Positions 11,687 to 22,700 of a stretch of 64,000 nt of DNA are shown here, one piece after another. Every line of letters starts with the position of its first letter. Within the stretch, counting starts at the first letter, position 1. The notes under the pieces are model-generated. The model searched no databases. It had not been told where the DNA came from and saw only the letters and a list, made by a program, of their open reading frames with translations. The stretch comes from Caprimulgus europaeus. Taxonomy: Eukaryota; Chordata; Aves; Caprimulgiformes; Caprimulgidae. Made by a program: the position numbers and the translations under genes. The stretch lies in contig OU015539.1 of assembly GCA_907165065.1 (NCBI GenBank), positions 17,700,816 to 17,764,815 on the forward strand. The letters run 5' to 3'.

Positions 11687-14119
11687 ACATCAGTCAGGAT
11701 AGTTTGCCACATACAGGAATACACGGTGACAGAGATGTTACATGGAAATACCTGTTCTCCTCCTATGCATAACAAGTAGCCCAATGCACTCCTCAGAGCA
11801 GAAGCCAAACTTTGCAGAAGCAATGAGTGAGTTTACCCGTGGGACAACCCAACTAGAGCAGACACAGCTCACCTATCAACCCCTTCAGGGCTGTCTCAAG
11901 AGCAGGGAGTTGTTCTGTGTATGTGCAATGGGAACAGCTAGAGTTGTGCCACAACTTTTATTAGCTGGGAACAAGGTAATATGCCTGCTGGAAACTTCCT
12001 AACGGGGATAGATAGCGCTCCATAGCCACTCCCACCCAGCATTTTATCTTGACAAGGGAATATAAGCAGCTTTCTTCCACCCCCTTGCTGAAGAATCCCT
12101 CACACCCGTCGACACAAACTTTTGGAGGCTGCATTGAAAATATCCTTCACAGAGCCAAGATTTTGTGCCTTACTGTGCTTGAAGGGAAGCCTCAGAGTCC
12201 TGCCCACCTCCAAACTGGTGTAAGGCTTCCCTCCTGCACAGGGGGCTGGGAAGCTAAAGCATGAGAGAAAAAACTTCTCGGGTTGGTATTCCCTGCTTAC
12301 TCAGAAGATGGCTTTTATATGAGAGCCGAGAGGAGAGCCACAGCCCAGCTGGGCTGTCGAAGTTCCTCTCAGAGCCCTGCACCAAGGACAAACCCTCCTT
12401 CAACCTGCCTTGAGACAGGAGAAAGAAAACTTGACTGTTAAGCTCCTACAAAATGTACTGTAGGATGGACTAACCACCTCAGACTCCAGAGTCAAATGAG
12501 ACATCACACATGGGACATTATCTCAGGGACATAGAAAAGGCACGTTCTCATTCTTTACTGGAGTCAACACACAGCAGGGACTGCCAGGACTTCTACCAGG
12601 GAACTGGGGGAGACATTCTCCACCACTGCAGGAGGATTCCACCAAGAAGATAAGCCACTAGTTAAAAAAATTCACAGGCCAATCAATGCATATGACAATC
12701 TGGAATAAAACATACTTTTTGCAGAAATACAGCACATGGACAGAAAGACATTCAGCTCAGGAACTCAAAGACATCATCAGGAATCCACAGAGCAAGGATT
12801 TGATCTCAGGACAGTTACATGGAGGAGCTCAAAAGCTCCCAACTCCTCTGACTCACAACCCAAGCTTTCAACAAGAACATCTCACCCAAGGGCTGGCACC
12901 TAAGGGCAGCTGCAGCAAACCAGAGCCCAGACCACCTACACAAGCCAGCGTTACACATTTCACAGGGACCTGTCACCAGGTGCCTCAGGTAAAGCACAAG
13001 TGATGTTGCTCCAAACACTGCCCAGCTTCCAACAATTCACAGGGTGCCCCAGGCACTCAAACACCTTCAGAGAATCTAAATACACTGAAACTTTTACATC
13101 AACTTTTCTAGTTTCTGTTGAGCTCAGTAACAGCTCAGAAGAGATAACTGCTCTGCTCTCTCCAGCACAGCTGGGTAGCAGGGACACTTGTGCAGGAGGA
13201 CTGGGATGGATCCTTGTCTGACTGACAACACATTAAGAGACTCCAGCCTTAACACCACCAGGCAGGAGATACCCCATCACACCAAAACGTCCCTGAGAAC
13301 TTAGATAATGGCCTTGCAGATGGCAAAGGACACGCATTTTCCCTCAACATCACCAGGCAGGAGATACCCCGTCACACCAAACCTTCCTTAAGAACCTAGA
13401 TAATGGCCCCACAGCTGGCAAAGGAAATATATTTTGGCAAAAAGGACTTGTTTCAAAACTGTTTCAACAAACCACTGCTGGGCATTGCCTCTTAGAGGTG
13501 ATGCCATTTCAATTAACGCTTGTTTGAGCAGCCAGCGCACCAACTCTGTGCTGTAGGGGGGAAAAGGAAGTGAAACAGCGTCATTTAAGGGATGTAATAG
13601 CATAGCCTTAAATAAAGATAGGTCAGCCCTCAAATTCAACAGGATGCTGCAGCAGGTTGATTACAAAGCCCTCAGGAAGAATCAGCCCTCAGGAAGAGTC
13701 GGGATCTTTTTAGGTTTACAGCAGTTTATGTTCTCCATGAGATGACAGGGAGCAAAGGCTACTGGGGAGGGTCCCTAATGGCAAGCCACTCCACGGTGCA
13801 AAAACAACCCATCGCCATCAGCTTCCCACCTGAACCAGCTTCCTGAAAATGAGAGAAATGGAACATTGCCTGGAGTTGGGGGTAAGCGAGGGCTTGCTCT
13901 TCCCCCTCCTCTGCCTCCGAGGGTCCCACAAGTCCAAGGCGCAGGCCAAGCCTGTCTGTGCAGCAGGGAGAGGTAACAAGAGGCAGAGGGAGAAAAACAT
14001 CGTTTCACAAGATTATGGCAACGTTCAAATCGTCCCTAACGCGTGGGCTGCGCAGAGTTCCTGACTGACAGACACAGACACCCCACAACAGCTTAAAACA
14101 CTTATTTAAAGGAAAAAAA
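11687..14119. other. No gene recognised; flank of the CpG island
   Basis: Apart from the 95-bp tandem duplication nothing was identified. If the CpG island promotes a minus-strand gene, this would be its first intron. Confidence 0.5.
13251..13431. repeat. 95-bp tandem duplication, 2 diverged copies
   Basis: AACACCACCAGGCAGGAGAT starts the first copy and AACATCACCAGGCAGGAGAT the second at 13346. Both continue through TAGATAATGGCC and TGGCAAAGGA. Differences suggest an old duplication. Confidence 0.9.
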
Positions 14120-14850
14120 AACAAAGGCAGAAGCCGAGCGCCGTGAAGCCGTGCAATGCCGCCCGGCGCTGAGGGGGGAAAGGCCGGGTCCGGACCGGCC
14201 ACCTCAGGGCTCGGCGGCCCCTCGGGAGGGCGCGGCGGCCCCTCGGGAGGGCGCGGCGGGGAGGGGAGCGCCAGGCCCGGGTGCCACCGACGGGGGCCCA
14301 CGGCAGCGCCCGGCTCCGCTCCGCTGCCCAGGCCGGGCTGGCGGGGGCTGCTGCTGTCCCGGCCCCCCCACACCGGCCGCGGGGGCACCGCGCCCCCCAC
14401 TCGCCCTCCCTCCCCGGGCAGCCGCCATTTCGGGGCGCCCGCCCCGCCTCACCCTCCGCACCGAGCTGCGCCGCACCCGAGCGCTCCGCGCCGCCTCACG
14501 CCGACCTGCCGCGCTCAGGGGAGGGAAGGGCCTGACAGAGGGAGGGCGGCGCGGCCAGCCCTGCCCGGCCCAGCCCAACCCGGGACACCCCGAGCCCGCG
14601 GGGCGGTGCCTGGTCGGGGGGCGCCTCCCTCCGGCACCCCGCGCACTCCCGCAGCGCCCAGCCCGGCCGGGACACCGCCTCGGTGCTTCTTTTCGTTTCC
14701 TGCCGAACACACCGCCCCGGGGTCCGGCGGGCTCGGCGGTCCCTGCGGGGCGGGGGGGTTCGGCGCGGAGCGCCTGGCCGTGCCGGGGCTGGGCCTGCCT
14801 CGCCTCACGGGCCTCACGTTGCCGTTTCCATTGCTGAGGCAGCGCGTTGC
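14120..14850. promoter_or_regulatory. CpG island, probable promoter of an unseen neighbouring gene
   Basis: About 700 bp of very GC-rich, CpG-dense sequence in an otherwise AT-balanced, CpG-poor window. GC boxes (GGGGCGGGG near 14747, CCCCGCCTC near 14441) are present, with no clear TATA box. Long open frames on both strands here are a by-product of few AT-rich stop codons. The island is about 3 kb beyond the likely 3' end of the CRACR2B-like gene. In mammals CD151 follows CRACR2B, so a CD151 5' exon is a reasonable guess, but no CD151 coding exon was recognised. Confidence 0.75.
14421..14430 (+). promoter_or_regulatory. YY1-type motif GCCGCCATTT in CpG island
   Basis: The sequence matches the GCCGCCATNTT consensus often found close to transcription start sites of TATA-less CpG-island promoters. 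Only one good match was noticed. It supports a promoter but does not fix the strand. Confidence 0.5.
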
Positions 14851-17639
14851 AGCGAACTCAAGCTGGGGCTGCGAGCTGGTTTGGTTATTGGGTCGTTTTG
14901 TTGTTTTTTTGGTTGGTTTTGTGTTTGAGTGTTGGTTGGGTTTTTTTTTTTTAAGGCGTCAGACCTGCTCGTTAAAAGAGTTTTCCATGAAACATCCTGT
15001 AAATCAAGATCAAGCCCTGACGGGCACATTGCCTCATCCTTCCATTACCTCATTTCAACCTCAGCCCAAATACCTCAGCGCTAACCAGCAGCCCTGCTTG
15101 CAGGCTGCTCTCCCCAGGAAGACCCTCGCCCACCCCCGAACAGCCTTGCAAGGTCTTTTAGGGGTGGGTGGGAAGAGATCTGAGCAGGGAGGGAGGGAGG
15201 GAAAAGGCCAGGTTAGGACCTCCTGGGTGTTTGCCTAGACTGTTGACACTTGACCTCTCCTGCCCATACGCCCAACTCAAAAACCACATTGCCCATGAGT
15301 AAACCAGCTCCTCAGCCTGCAGGGATCCTGCCTGAGCGTTAGCTCGGAGCCCCCGGAGAGCTGTGCCATTAAACAGAGCCTTAGGGGACCAGCTCACACT
15401 TGGACATCAGGAGGCTTCTTGCAGGAGAGTGGGAGAGCCAGGAGGCAACAAGAGACACCGGCCCCTAGCCCAGGCCCTAGCCCTTAGGCAGGGTCCAGCC
15501 ACACTGGGCCACCGCCTTCTTGCCACCTTGTCCAGAGATTTCATGTACAACAGGGAAGAATGTGACTTCCCACCCAGCAGATTTGGGTCAGTAAATGGAC
15601 ATGGTCAGGCACAACTGCTGCCTGCTTGGGAAAGCTGCAGGTAAAGGTGAGATATACCCCAGGACCTCAGTTTATTACTGGAGTAATATTTATTTACTGG
15701 AATTACATGTTTACCTTGAAAAAACTAATTTTACCTGGTCAGGTCTCCCATGGAGTAGTCATTTCAGAAGCAGCACACAGCTACACTGGTGCCTGCAGGA
15801 CCAGGGCTCTATTCCACGGCTCGATATGGATATAAAGCATGCCCTGCAGGCGTGAAGAGTCTGGGGCTGGGTTATTGTAGCTGTGCCAACTGAAATTTCT
15901 GTGTGACTCATCAACAGCCAGATAAGTAATGAGCAGACTGACGGTGGCTCAAAGAGCTAACGAAGCTCTGAACTGCGGGACTGTGGATCTATTGGCGCCG
16001 AGCACATTTCCAAATAGAGCATTTAAAGGTGCATAGCGTGAGTTAAGAGATACATTTATACTTGGATCTTAAGTATTTGGTCGCTATAGATATATGAACT
16101 AAGCAGTTAAGTAAAAAAAGGCACAAGCAGAAGTAGATGGCAGGACAGAAAATATCATGTGTGAGACTGCATGATCCCCATAGCAGGAACTGATTAAATG
16201 GAAGCTGTCCCTGGGAGTTCAGGCTGCTGGAATAAAGAAGGTAGAAGAAAACAACATCCCAAACCTTTGCAATTCCTGCATTTGTCCTGTGGGAAAGCTT
16301 TAATGCTGTGGCTTAAAGCTCTCTCTCCAACCCTGTTTTGACTTTTGAAAGAGATGCTGTCAGGCTAATCCTGTTAGGTTTATCCTCAGCATATTAACAC
16401 AAGAGATAAGCGAGACCCCAATCAGAGGGGGTCCCTTTGCTGGCATGCAGAGCTCTGTGGGACCGTGGCTGCTCATCACAGCAGCTGCTTTTTTTTGTCT
16501 TTGCCCCTAGATCTGATTGTATACACAGCTGCACCGCTGCATGTGCCAGGGTAAGGCTTCCCAGGCTGAAAGAAGAGTATTTTCTTGTGACAGGATTCCC
16601 AAATGCCTTATAGATTATGGGCAAAAAGTCACCTGTCTGCCAATGCAGCCAATGCATTGTAGGGATAAACCCTCAGGCAGAGTCTATTTTGTGTCCTCCT
16701 TCATCTCATACCACCTCAGGATATCACCGTTATTTGCTTTCTATTTACGCTGTGGTTTCCTGCAGTCACTTGCAAAGGGTGGCTGCTCCCAGGGCAGTGG
16801 GAGGAGAGATTCTGACAAAAACAGGGGGTTGTAGTAAAAATAGGAATTTTGGGGAAAGTCTGGTCTAATTTGGGTCTGGTATCAGGTTTAAAAACTTACA
16901 ACATGCCCCTCTAGACTGTAAGTGTCTGGGTCTTCCAACAGGACATTTAAATATTGTGCAGAGACACAATAAAAGACCATCCAGTAATGAAACCCACCCT
17001 GTTGCTGACTGCTGTCTAAGCACAACCTGCTCAAACTCTCTACCACTTTCTCATGGTTGAAACAAAAGTCCACCCTGTTCCTGCTAAAAAAAAAATAATA
17101 AAAAGATGTTAAAATGAGCTACCTATGCTATCAATTTATAGCAGGGGAAATGAGTAATAATTTCTTTGGTCAAAGCTGCTGAGAGATTAGTTCTATAATG
17201 CACAAACATCCAGCTGGAGCTGTGCCAGGGCACAAGGATTACAAGCGACCAGATTCTTCACTCCAGTGAAAAGGATGCATGAGACATGATTAAAATAAAT
17301 GTTTAGATCTACAAATATAGGTACAAGGTGAGAACGTGCCCTCTCTGAAAGCACTACACTGCTCCCAGACACTGGGGAAGCGTCTTTTTCTCCTGCCTGC
17401 TCTGCCTTCCCTCATCAGCTGGACTCTGGCTGCTGGAAAGAGTTAAAAAAATAAGACTGGAGATGAATTGCTCTTGTGCTGCCTCCAAGACATGTGTTCC
17501 TGATCAAGAATGTCCCTAATTACAAACCTCCTGTTTGTACCACCCTGGGCTCCTCAGCACTTCCTGAGCAGTGAGAAAGGGAGGTCACGCTACAGTCAGC
17601 GACTGAAGAAGGGAGCCTGAAAAAGAATCTCTTGACACA
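14851..17639. other. Intergenic stretch between CpG island and likely gene 3' end
   Basis: T-rich tract at 14898-14953, then ordinary AT-balanced sequence. No exon or repeat family recognised with confidence. Confidence 0.5.
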
Positions 17640-19694
17640 ACCGTTTGCAAGATAGCATTTCTTTATTGCCTCACCTCTGCTTGCACACCAAGAAAACGTG
17701 CTCAAGTTGTACACTTAAAAAAAAAACCCATGTGGCAGTTCTTGCTGTTGCAATATGACAGCAGATAAAGGTAATACAGGGACTGGCCTGTCCTGAGTCA
17801 GCCCACACTGGCTAGCAAGCCAGAAAGCCACGTCTGTGTTCAGGGTACAGGTGCTTTCTGCAAACAGAGAGCACTTCCCTTCCTACCCATCATTTCTGGT
17901 GAACACAAGCAGTTCCAGTGCCAGCACTGCTGGTGTTCCTCTAGACTCCACACCAGCAGCCCTGGTTCCTTCTGGACCTCTTCTATCTTTCCAATTCCAT
18001 CTCTGGAAGGCATGACTGAAGTTAAACAGAGCACAGCCAGCCAGCAGTAAGGACTGAGCAGGAGCTTGTTACTTTTAGCTGTTCCTTTTAGTCAGGAATC
18101 CTGCTTTTCTGGAGAAAAACTTCCTCTTTCCTATCAGGAGTAAAGGGCACCGGGAGGAGCCATGGAAATTCTTTGTCACACTGATGGGCTGTAGGTGACT
18201 CAGAGCACTTTCCTGCATGGGATCTTCCCAGAGAAATTTGTACAATAAACAGACATTCAGAGTAATCGCCTCGTCCCAAGAGAGGAAAGACAGTGGAGAA
18301 ATACAGGCTGGGGGACTGCTTCACAGCTGCAGAGTCACAGCTTGCTCCTAACATGTCAGTCACACACAGAAACAGGCTCAAAGAAGAAAGGGAATAGGGC
18401 ATTACAAAAAAAGCTCACTTAATCCCACAAGGCTTTAAGAGCAACTGAGCTACAAACCAGAAAGCACCACCCTGCAGAGAACAGCAGGGGCTCCATGCCA
18501 GGCGCAGCGGCAGCGATGCCAATGGACACGCTCTTGGGGACAGAGCAGGACCCCAGCCCCTGCCTCCCCTCACCCTGCTTGGCTCCACTCCTTAGTAACA
18601 AGAAGGTCCCTTCCCAAGGGGAACAGGTTCAGTCCTGCTGGTTCTCACCAGGAAAGCGAGGTTATTGCATGAGGTCACCACAAAAAGCATCACGAGGTAT
18701 GTTTGACACAGGGCAGCTGCCTTGTGCTTCCAGCCCAGGTACCTCTGAAAGCACTGTGCTCCAGCTAGCAGGGTGGGATCTCCCACACTGCAGATAAGTC
18801 AGTTCCTAGTTGCTGGAGGTTCTTCAGGAAAGGGTAAGAGAATGGGAAGAAACAGGCAGCATTCAGCCTCAAAACGGGCTCTGTATGGGCGCAGCAGAGC
18901 TCCTGCCACCGGTTATGAATCAGCAGCGCGTGCGAGTCCCAGGGCAACTGCTCTGTGTTCTGTAAACAGCAACAGAGGGACAGTGACAAGGTCTGTTAGG
19001 GCAACAGAGTGAAGAAAGCCATCAGGATGACTCGTTTTAGCAGTTCATACTATAGCCACCTATGGAATCAGTTAACTACAATATTGGCAAGTCAAACCAA
19101 ATTTCACAGTAAATACAGGGTTTGATCCGGATCTCACGAGGATCACCTTGATGGAGGTTTTCCTGCTCACCACAGCAGGCTTTCAGCTGGGCTCTGCTGT
19201 TACAGAACCAAGAGGAGATGCTGCTCTTTGAGACAGATGGATCACTCCCTAGAGCTAGCCCAAACTTAGAAGTAATTTATTTATCTCTTACACTAAAATT
19301 CTATTTAGCACAGCACCCGCTGTGTCGTCCACTCTCTGCTGCTAGGCCAGTTCTTAGCCAGAAAGAAAAGGAACCAGGATTCATCCTCTTACAGGGAAAA
19401 GACCTCGCCAGACAGAAGGCCCAGTTTGTGCTCATAGCCAAGAGCAGCTGAATTCACCCAAAGAAGCAGAGGCCTCCAGAGACCAGGGCTGTGTGCAGCG
19501 TTGGGAAATGGAACAGTGCAGCTCAACGGCACATTTTGGCCTAATTTAGTGCCTTGAAATTCCCAGCTGAGGAAAAGCTGCAGCTTCCCCAGGTGTCTGC
19601 AGAGCTGATACCATCAGATTCGGCTTGTTCGAAAGGAACCCTAGCTTCACCCAACAGCGCTGGCACGTGTCTCTTGCTGACACACTCATGTGCC
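17640..19694 (-). other. CRACR2B: Probable 3' untranslated region of the CRACR2B-like gene
   Basis: From the stop at 19695 downwards no further coding exon was recognised. A clear AATAAA with a GT-rich element about 20-30 nt beyond it lies near 17662, giving a 3' UTR of about 2 kb if no intron intervenes. The extent is inferred. Confidence 0.5.
17662..17667 (-). terminator. Polyadenylation signal AATAAA, candidate for CRACR2B-like gene
   Basis: On the minus strand the hexamer AATAAA is followed by A-rich then GGTTGTGTC sequence, the usual arrangement of signal, cleavage site and downstream GU-rich element. An alternative AATAAA at 19276-19281 lacks an obvious GU-rich element and would give a short 3' UTR. 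Confidence 0.5.
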
Positions 19695-19779
19695 TCATGT
19701 GCAGCACCCTTTCCTCCTGCTGACATCTTCCAGCTGCAGGGCATTCTCCCTCTGCCTGTCTTCTTGTGCTGTCAGCAAC
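19695..19779 (-). CDS. CRACR2B: CRACR2B-like exon 18: C-terminal tail with Cys-Cys motif and stop
   Basis: The acceptor is GCTTGTTCCAG. After completing Arg (AG|G) it encodes 27 residues, [20 protein letters not shown] then RRKGCCT, and a TGA. CRACR2A ends with the same pattern (FLKEQED, a charged stretch, KKK, CCG) at the same length, so this is taken as the true terminal exon. The CC-x end is a geranylgeranylation-type motif expected to anchor the GTPase to membranes. Confidence 0.9.
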
Positions 19780-22700
19780 CTGGAACAAGCAGCACAGAAC
19801 AAGAACACAACCCAGTTATTGAGATCTTCCTGCCAGGCATTTGGCTCTGCCCTTTCCTCCTCATCAGCCAAGGACAGTTGGGATCATAAAAAGGGACCAA
19901 AGACTGGGCTTCAATGGAAGTTGGGTAGCTAAAGCACACACAGAAAATGAGCATGAATTTCCAGGGAAAGGGAAAGTGGACACATGCAAGAGGGGACAGC
20001 ATGGCTTAGGTGTCAGAGCACCAGACTGGGGTGTGAGTGGTCTGTGTGAGGCTCCCACACTAGTGGCAGAATCCTGGGCTGTTTGCTTCACCTGTCTGGG
20101 CCACCTTGAGCATGGAGACACAGCACACTGAAGGCACATGCTGTGAGAGATGGGATTTACCCAGCTAGTAAGTAAATCATCCCAGTTAATGAACAGCTAA
20201 GTGAATACGGTGCAGCAGGAGGTGAAGGGATAAAAGAAAACAAAAAAGATATTTTTCTTAAAAGATTTCAAAAACTTTTTTTCAAAATTGCTTGATTTTT
20301 AAAAAACTAAATATCTTAAAGCAAGGTTCTTTCAGCCTTCCAAAGTGTCTTATCTCCCTTTAAATATATTGCCACCAAAATATCACATTCTGTATCATGC
20401 TTAATAAGATAAGGTAAGAAAAGGTAAGGTAAAATAAGAAAAACCCTTAAAGATGCATGCAGACTTCAAACTGAAAATGCCAGTTTAAAATCTGGTCTAG
20501 TACACAGGTTTTTGTGATGAAATATTCAAATTAAACTGCCAATCTTTCAACAGCCAGCTCTGCCAGATGAAGCTTTGCACGCAATAACATCCAGTCTACA
20601 CTTGGTGCCCTCCAGGCACAGATGACAAGGACCTGAAGCATGGGGGAGGAGCACATTGCTCCAGGTCTTTTTTGTGACATGGTAAAAAGTCACTCTCTGA
20701 CAACCCCCTCTTCTTTCCCTTTTCCCAGGAGAGCCCACAGCAATCACCTACAGCTGGGGAAATATCCCAGGGTGACTGGGCCACCAGGATGATGCCAGGG
20801 CTGGAGCAGCTCTGCTGTGAGGACAGGCTGAGAGAGCTGGGGCTGTTCAGCCTGGAGAAGAGAAGGCTCCAGGGAGACCTTCCAGTGGCCTCCCAGTACC
20901 TGAAGGGGCTCCAGGAAGGCTGGGGAGGGACTCTGAACAAGGGCAGGGAGTGACAGGACAAGGGGTGATGGCTTGAAACTGGTGGAGGGGGGATGGAGAT
21001 GAGATGTGAGGAAGAAATTTTTTGGTGTGAGGGTGGTGAGACCCTGGCCCAGGTTGGCCAGGGAAGCTGTGGCTGCTCCTCCCTGGAAGTGTTCTCGGCC
21101 AGGTTGGATGAGGCTTTGAGCAACCTGGTCTAGTGGAAGGTGTCCCTGCTGCTGGCAGGGGGGTTGGGACTGGATGAGCTTTCAGGTCCCTTCCCACCCA
21201 ACCCAGTCTGTGGTGCTGTGACTGTTCCCGCTCACCGACCTGGCCATGTGCAGCATGGGCTCCATGATGTTGTAGCCGCTCATCGCGCTGCACTCGTAGA
21301 AGACAGCCTTGTATTCCTGCCAGAGAGCACAGCAAGCACCCATGTTGGCTCCCAGCCTTCCCCCACCATTCACCCCCACCATTCACCCCCACCCCTGGGT
21401 GCTGGCCCACCGTTGCTGCCAGGAACTCTGGCAAGAGCAGTTGGGGTTAGGGAGGTGGCTGTTACCCCAGCACACCCTGCTCACCAACCCAGGACAAGGA
21501 GATGCTTTTTCAGCCAGAGTGTCCAAGGGGAACACTGGAGGAGTTATTTGGGAAGAGAAAACATCTGGCCAGGGTATTTGGATTCCCTTACCTTTGTGTT
21601 GTGGAGTCTGGAAGATGGGGAACACCTCTGAAACCTGTCTGCCTCCACCCAGGGGCCAAGGCACCAGTGGGCATGCAGATGCGGGGCACGAGGAAGGAGG
21701 CAGGATGATTTGGCAGAGCATGTATTAGGGGGGAAATGGGGAAACAGCCATGCTGCTCCCCACAGAAAGACTGAGCACCACTGTAAGGAGGCAGCAAGCC
21801 TCAAAAGAAATACAGGAGCATGCTTCAGAGGCCATTGTCTGCCACGTCCTCCCTGGCACCAGAGGGACCTTGGGACATGTTTGCATTGGAGAAGGAGGGG
21901 GAGAGGGAAGGTACCATACTGGGAAATGGCTCCAAGAAGGGCTTCCTGCCAGCCAGGCTGCCCTGCTCCCAGCTGGAGGGAGGCTTCAGGGCAGGTGGAG
22001 CAGCAGAGCACAGAGTCACACCTTGGCCAGCCTCTCCCCCTCCACCTTGGGCACATTCCGGGTCTCTCTCTGCGCAGCATCCATTTTATTTCCAAGCAGA
22101 AAGACCACAGCTCCATCCTCGATTCCTTCCTGTAACAGAAACAGAGTAAAGCACCCTAGAGAATCAGCTCAGGGAGGGAAGTATCTTGGAGGAGATCTTG
22201 TTCCAGCTCATGCAACCAAGACCTCCAGTGGCAGCAGGATCAGGCCCTTTAGCTCATGAAAGGGCCATTCCTCAAACAGCCCCAGGGATTTGTGGAAGGA
22301 AGCTTCAACTATGGGAATGTCTTTCAGATGTTTGGTATGTACAGCTGGGCTGGTGAGAGAGGGGAGGCAGGACCTGAGCTCCTCTCTGGGAAATAAAAGC
22401 CTAAAGAAGAGCAGTTTGCCCCATAGGCTGTTTGAATTTAAGGCCAGGCAGAGCTTCTTATTCAGTTCAATAACTTTGTTGTGTGTATGTGCAGTACTAT
22501 TGGTCTGATGGTTCTAAACTCAACCATCCCTCGCTGAAAAGCCACCAGCCAGCCAAGCTAAGCAACTTGCAGCTCTTGCACAGGGTCTCTGTAGGAACTG
22601 TTCTTCCTGGACAATTCCTTTGGTAACACTCCCTCTGGTTCCACTGGTCACTAGAACATCACCGGAGTGAGGGCTGCAGAACCGGGCTCCAAGTTATTGC

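Noticed and set aside
14005-15238. Long overlapping open frames on both strands
   Set aside because: They lie in the CpG island, where stop codons are rare by composition. Proline/arginine/glycine/alanine-rich products without homology are typical of such artefacts.
16394-16657. Minus-strand frame containing KKSSCC, considered as the CRACR2B terminal exon
   Set aside because: The Cys pair is followed by about 28 more residues, and the preceding peptide lacks the LLKEQED-like pattern. The exon at 19695-19779 fits length, phase and sequence far better and lies closer.
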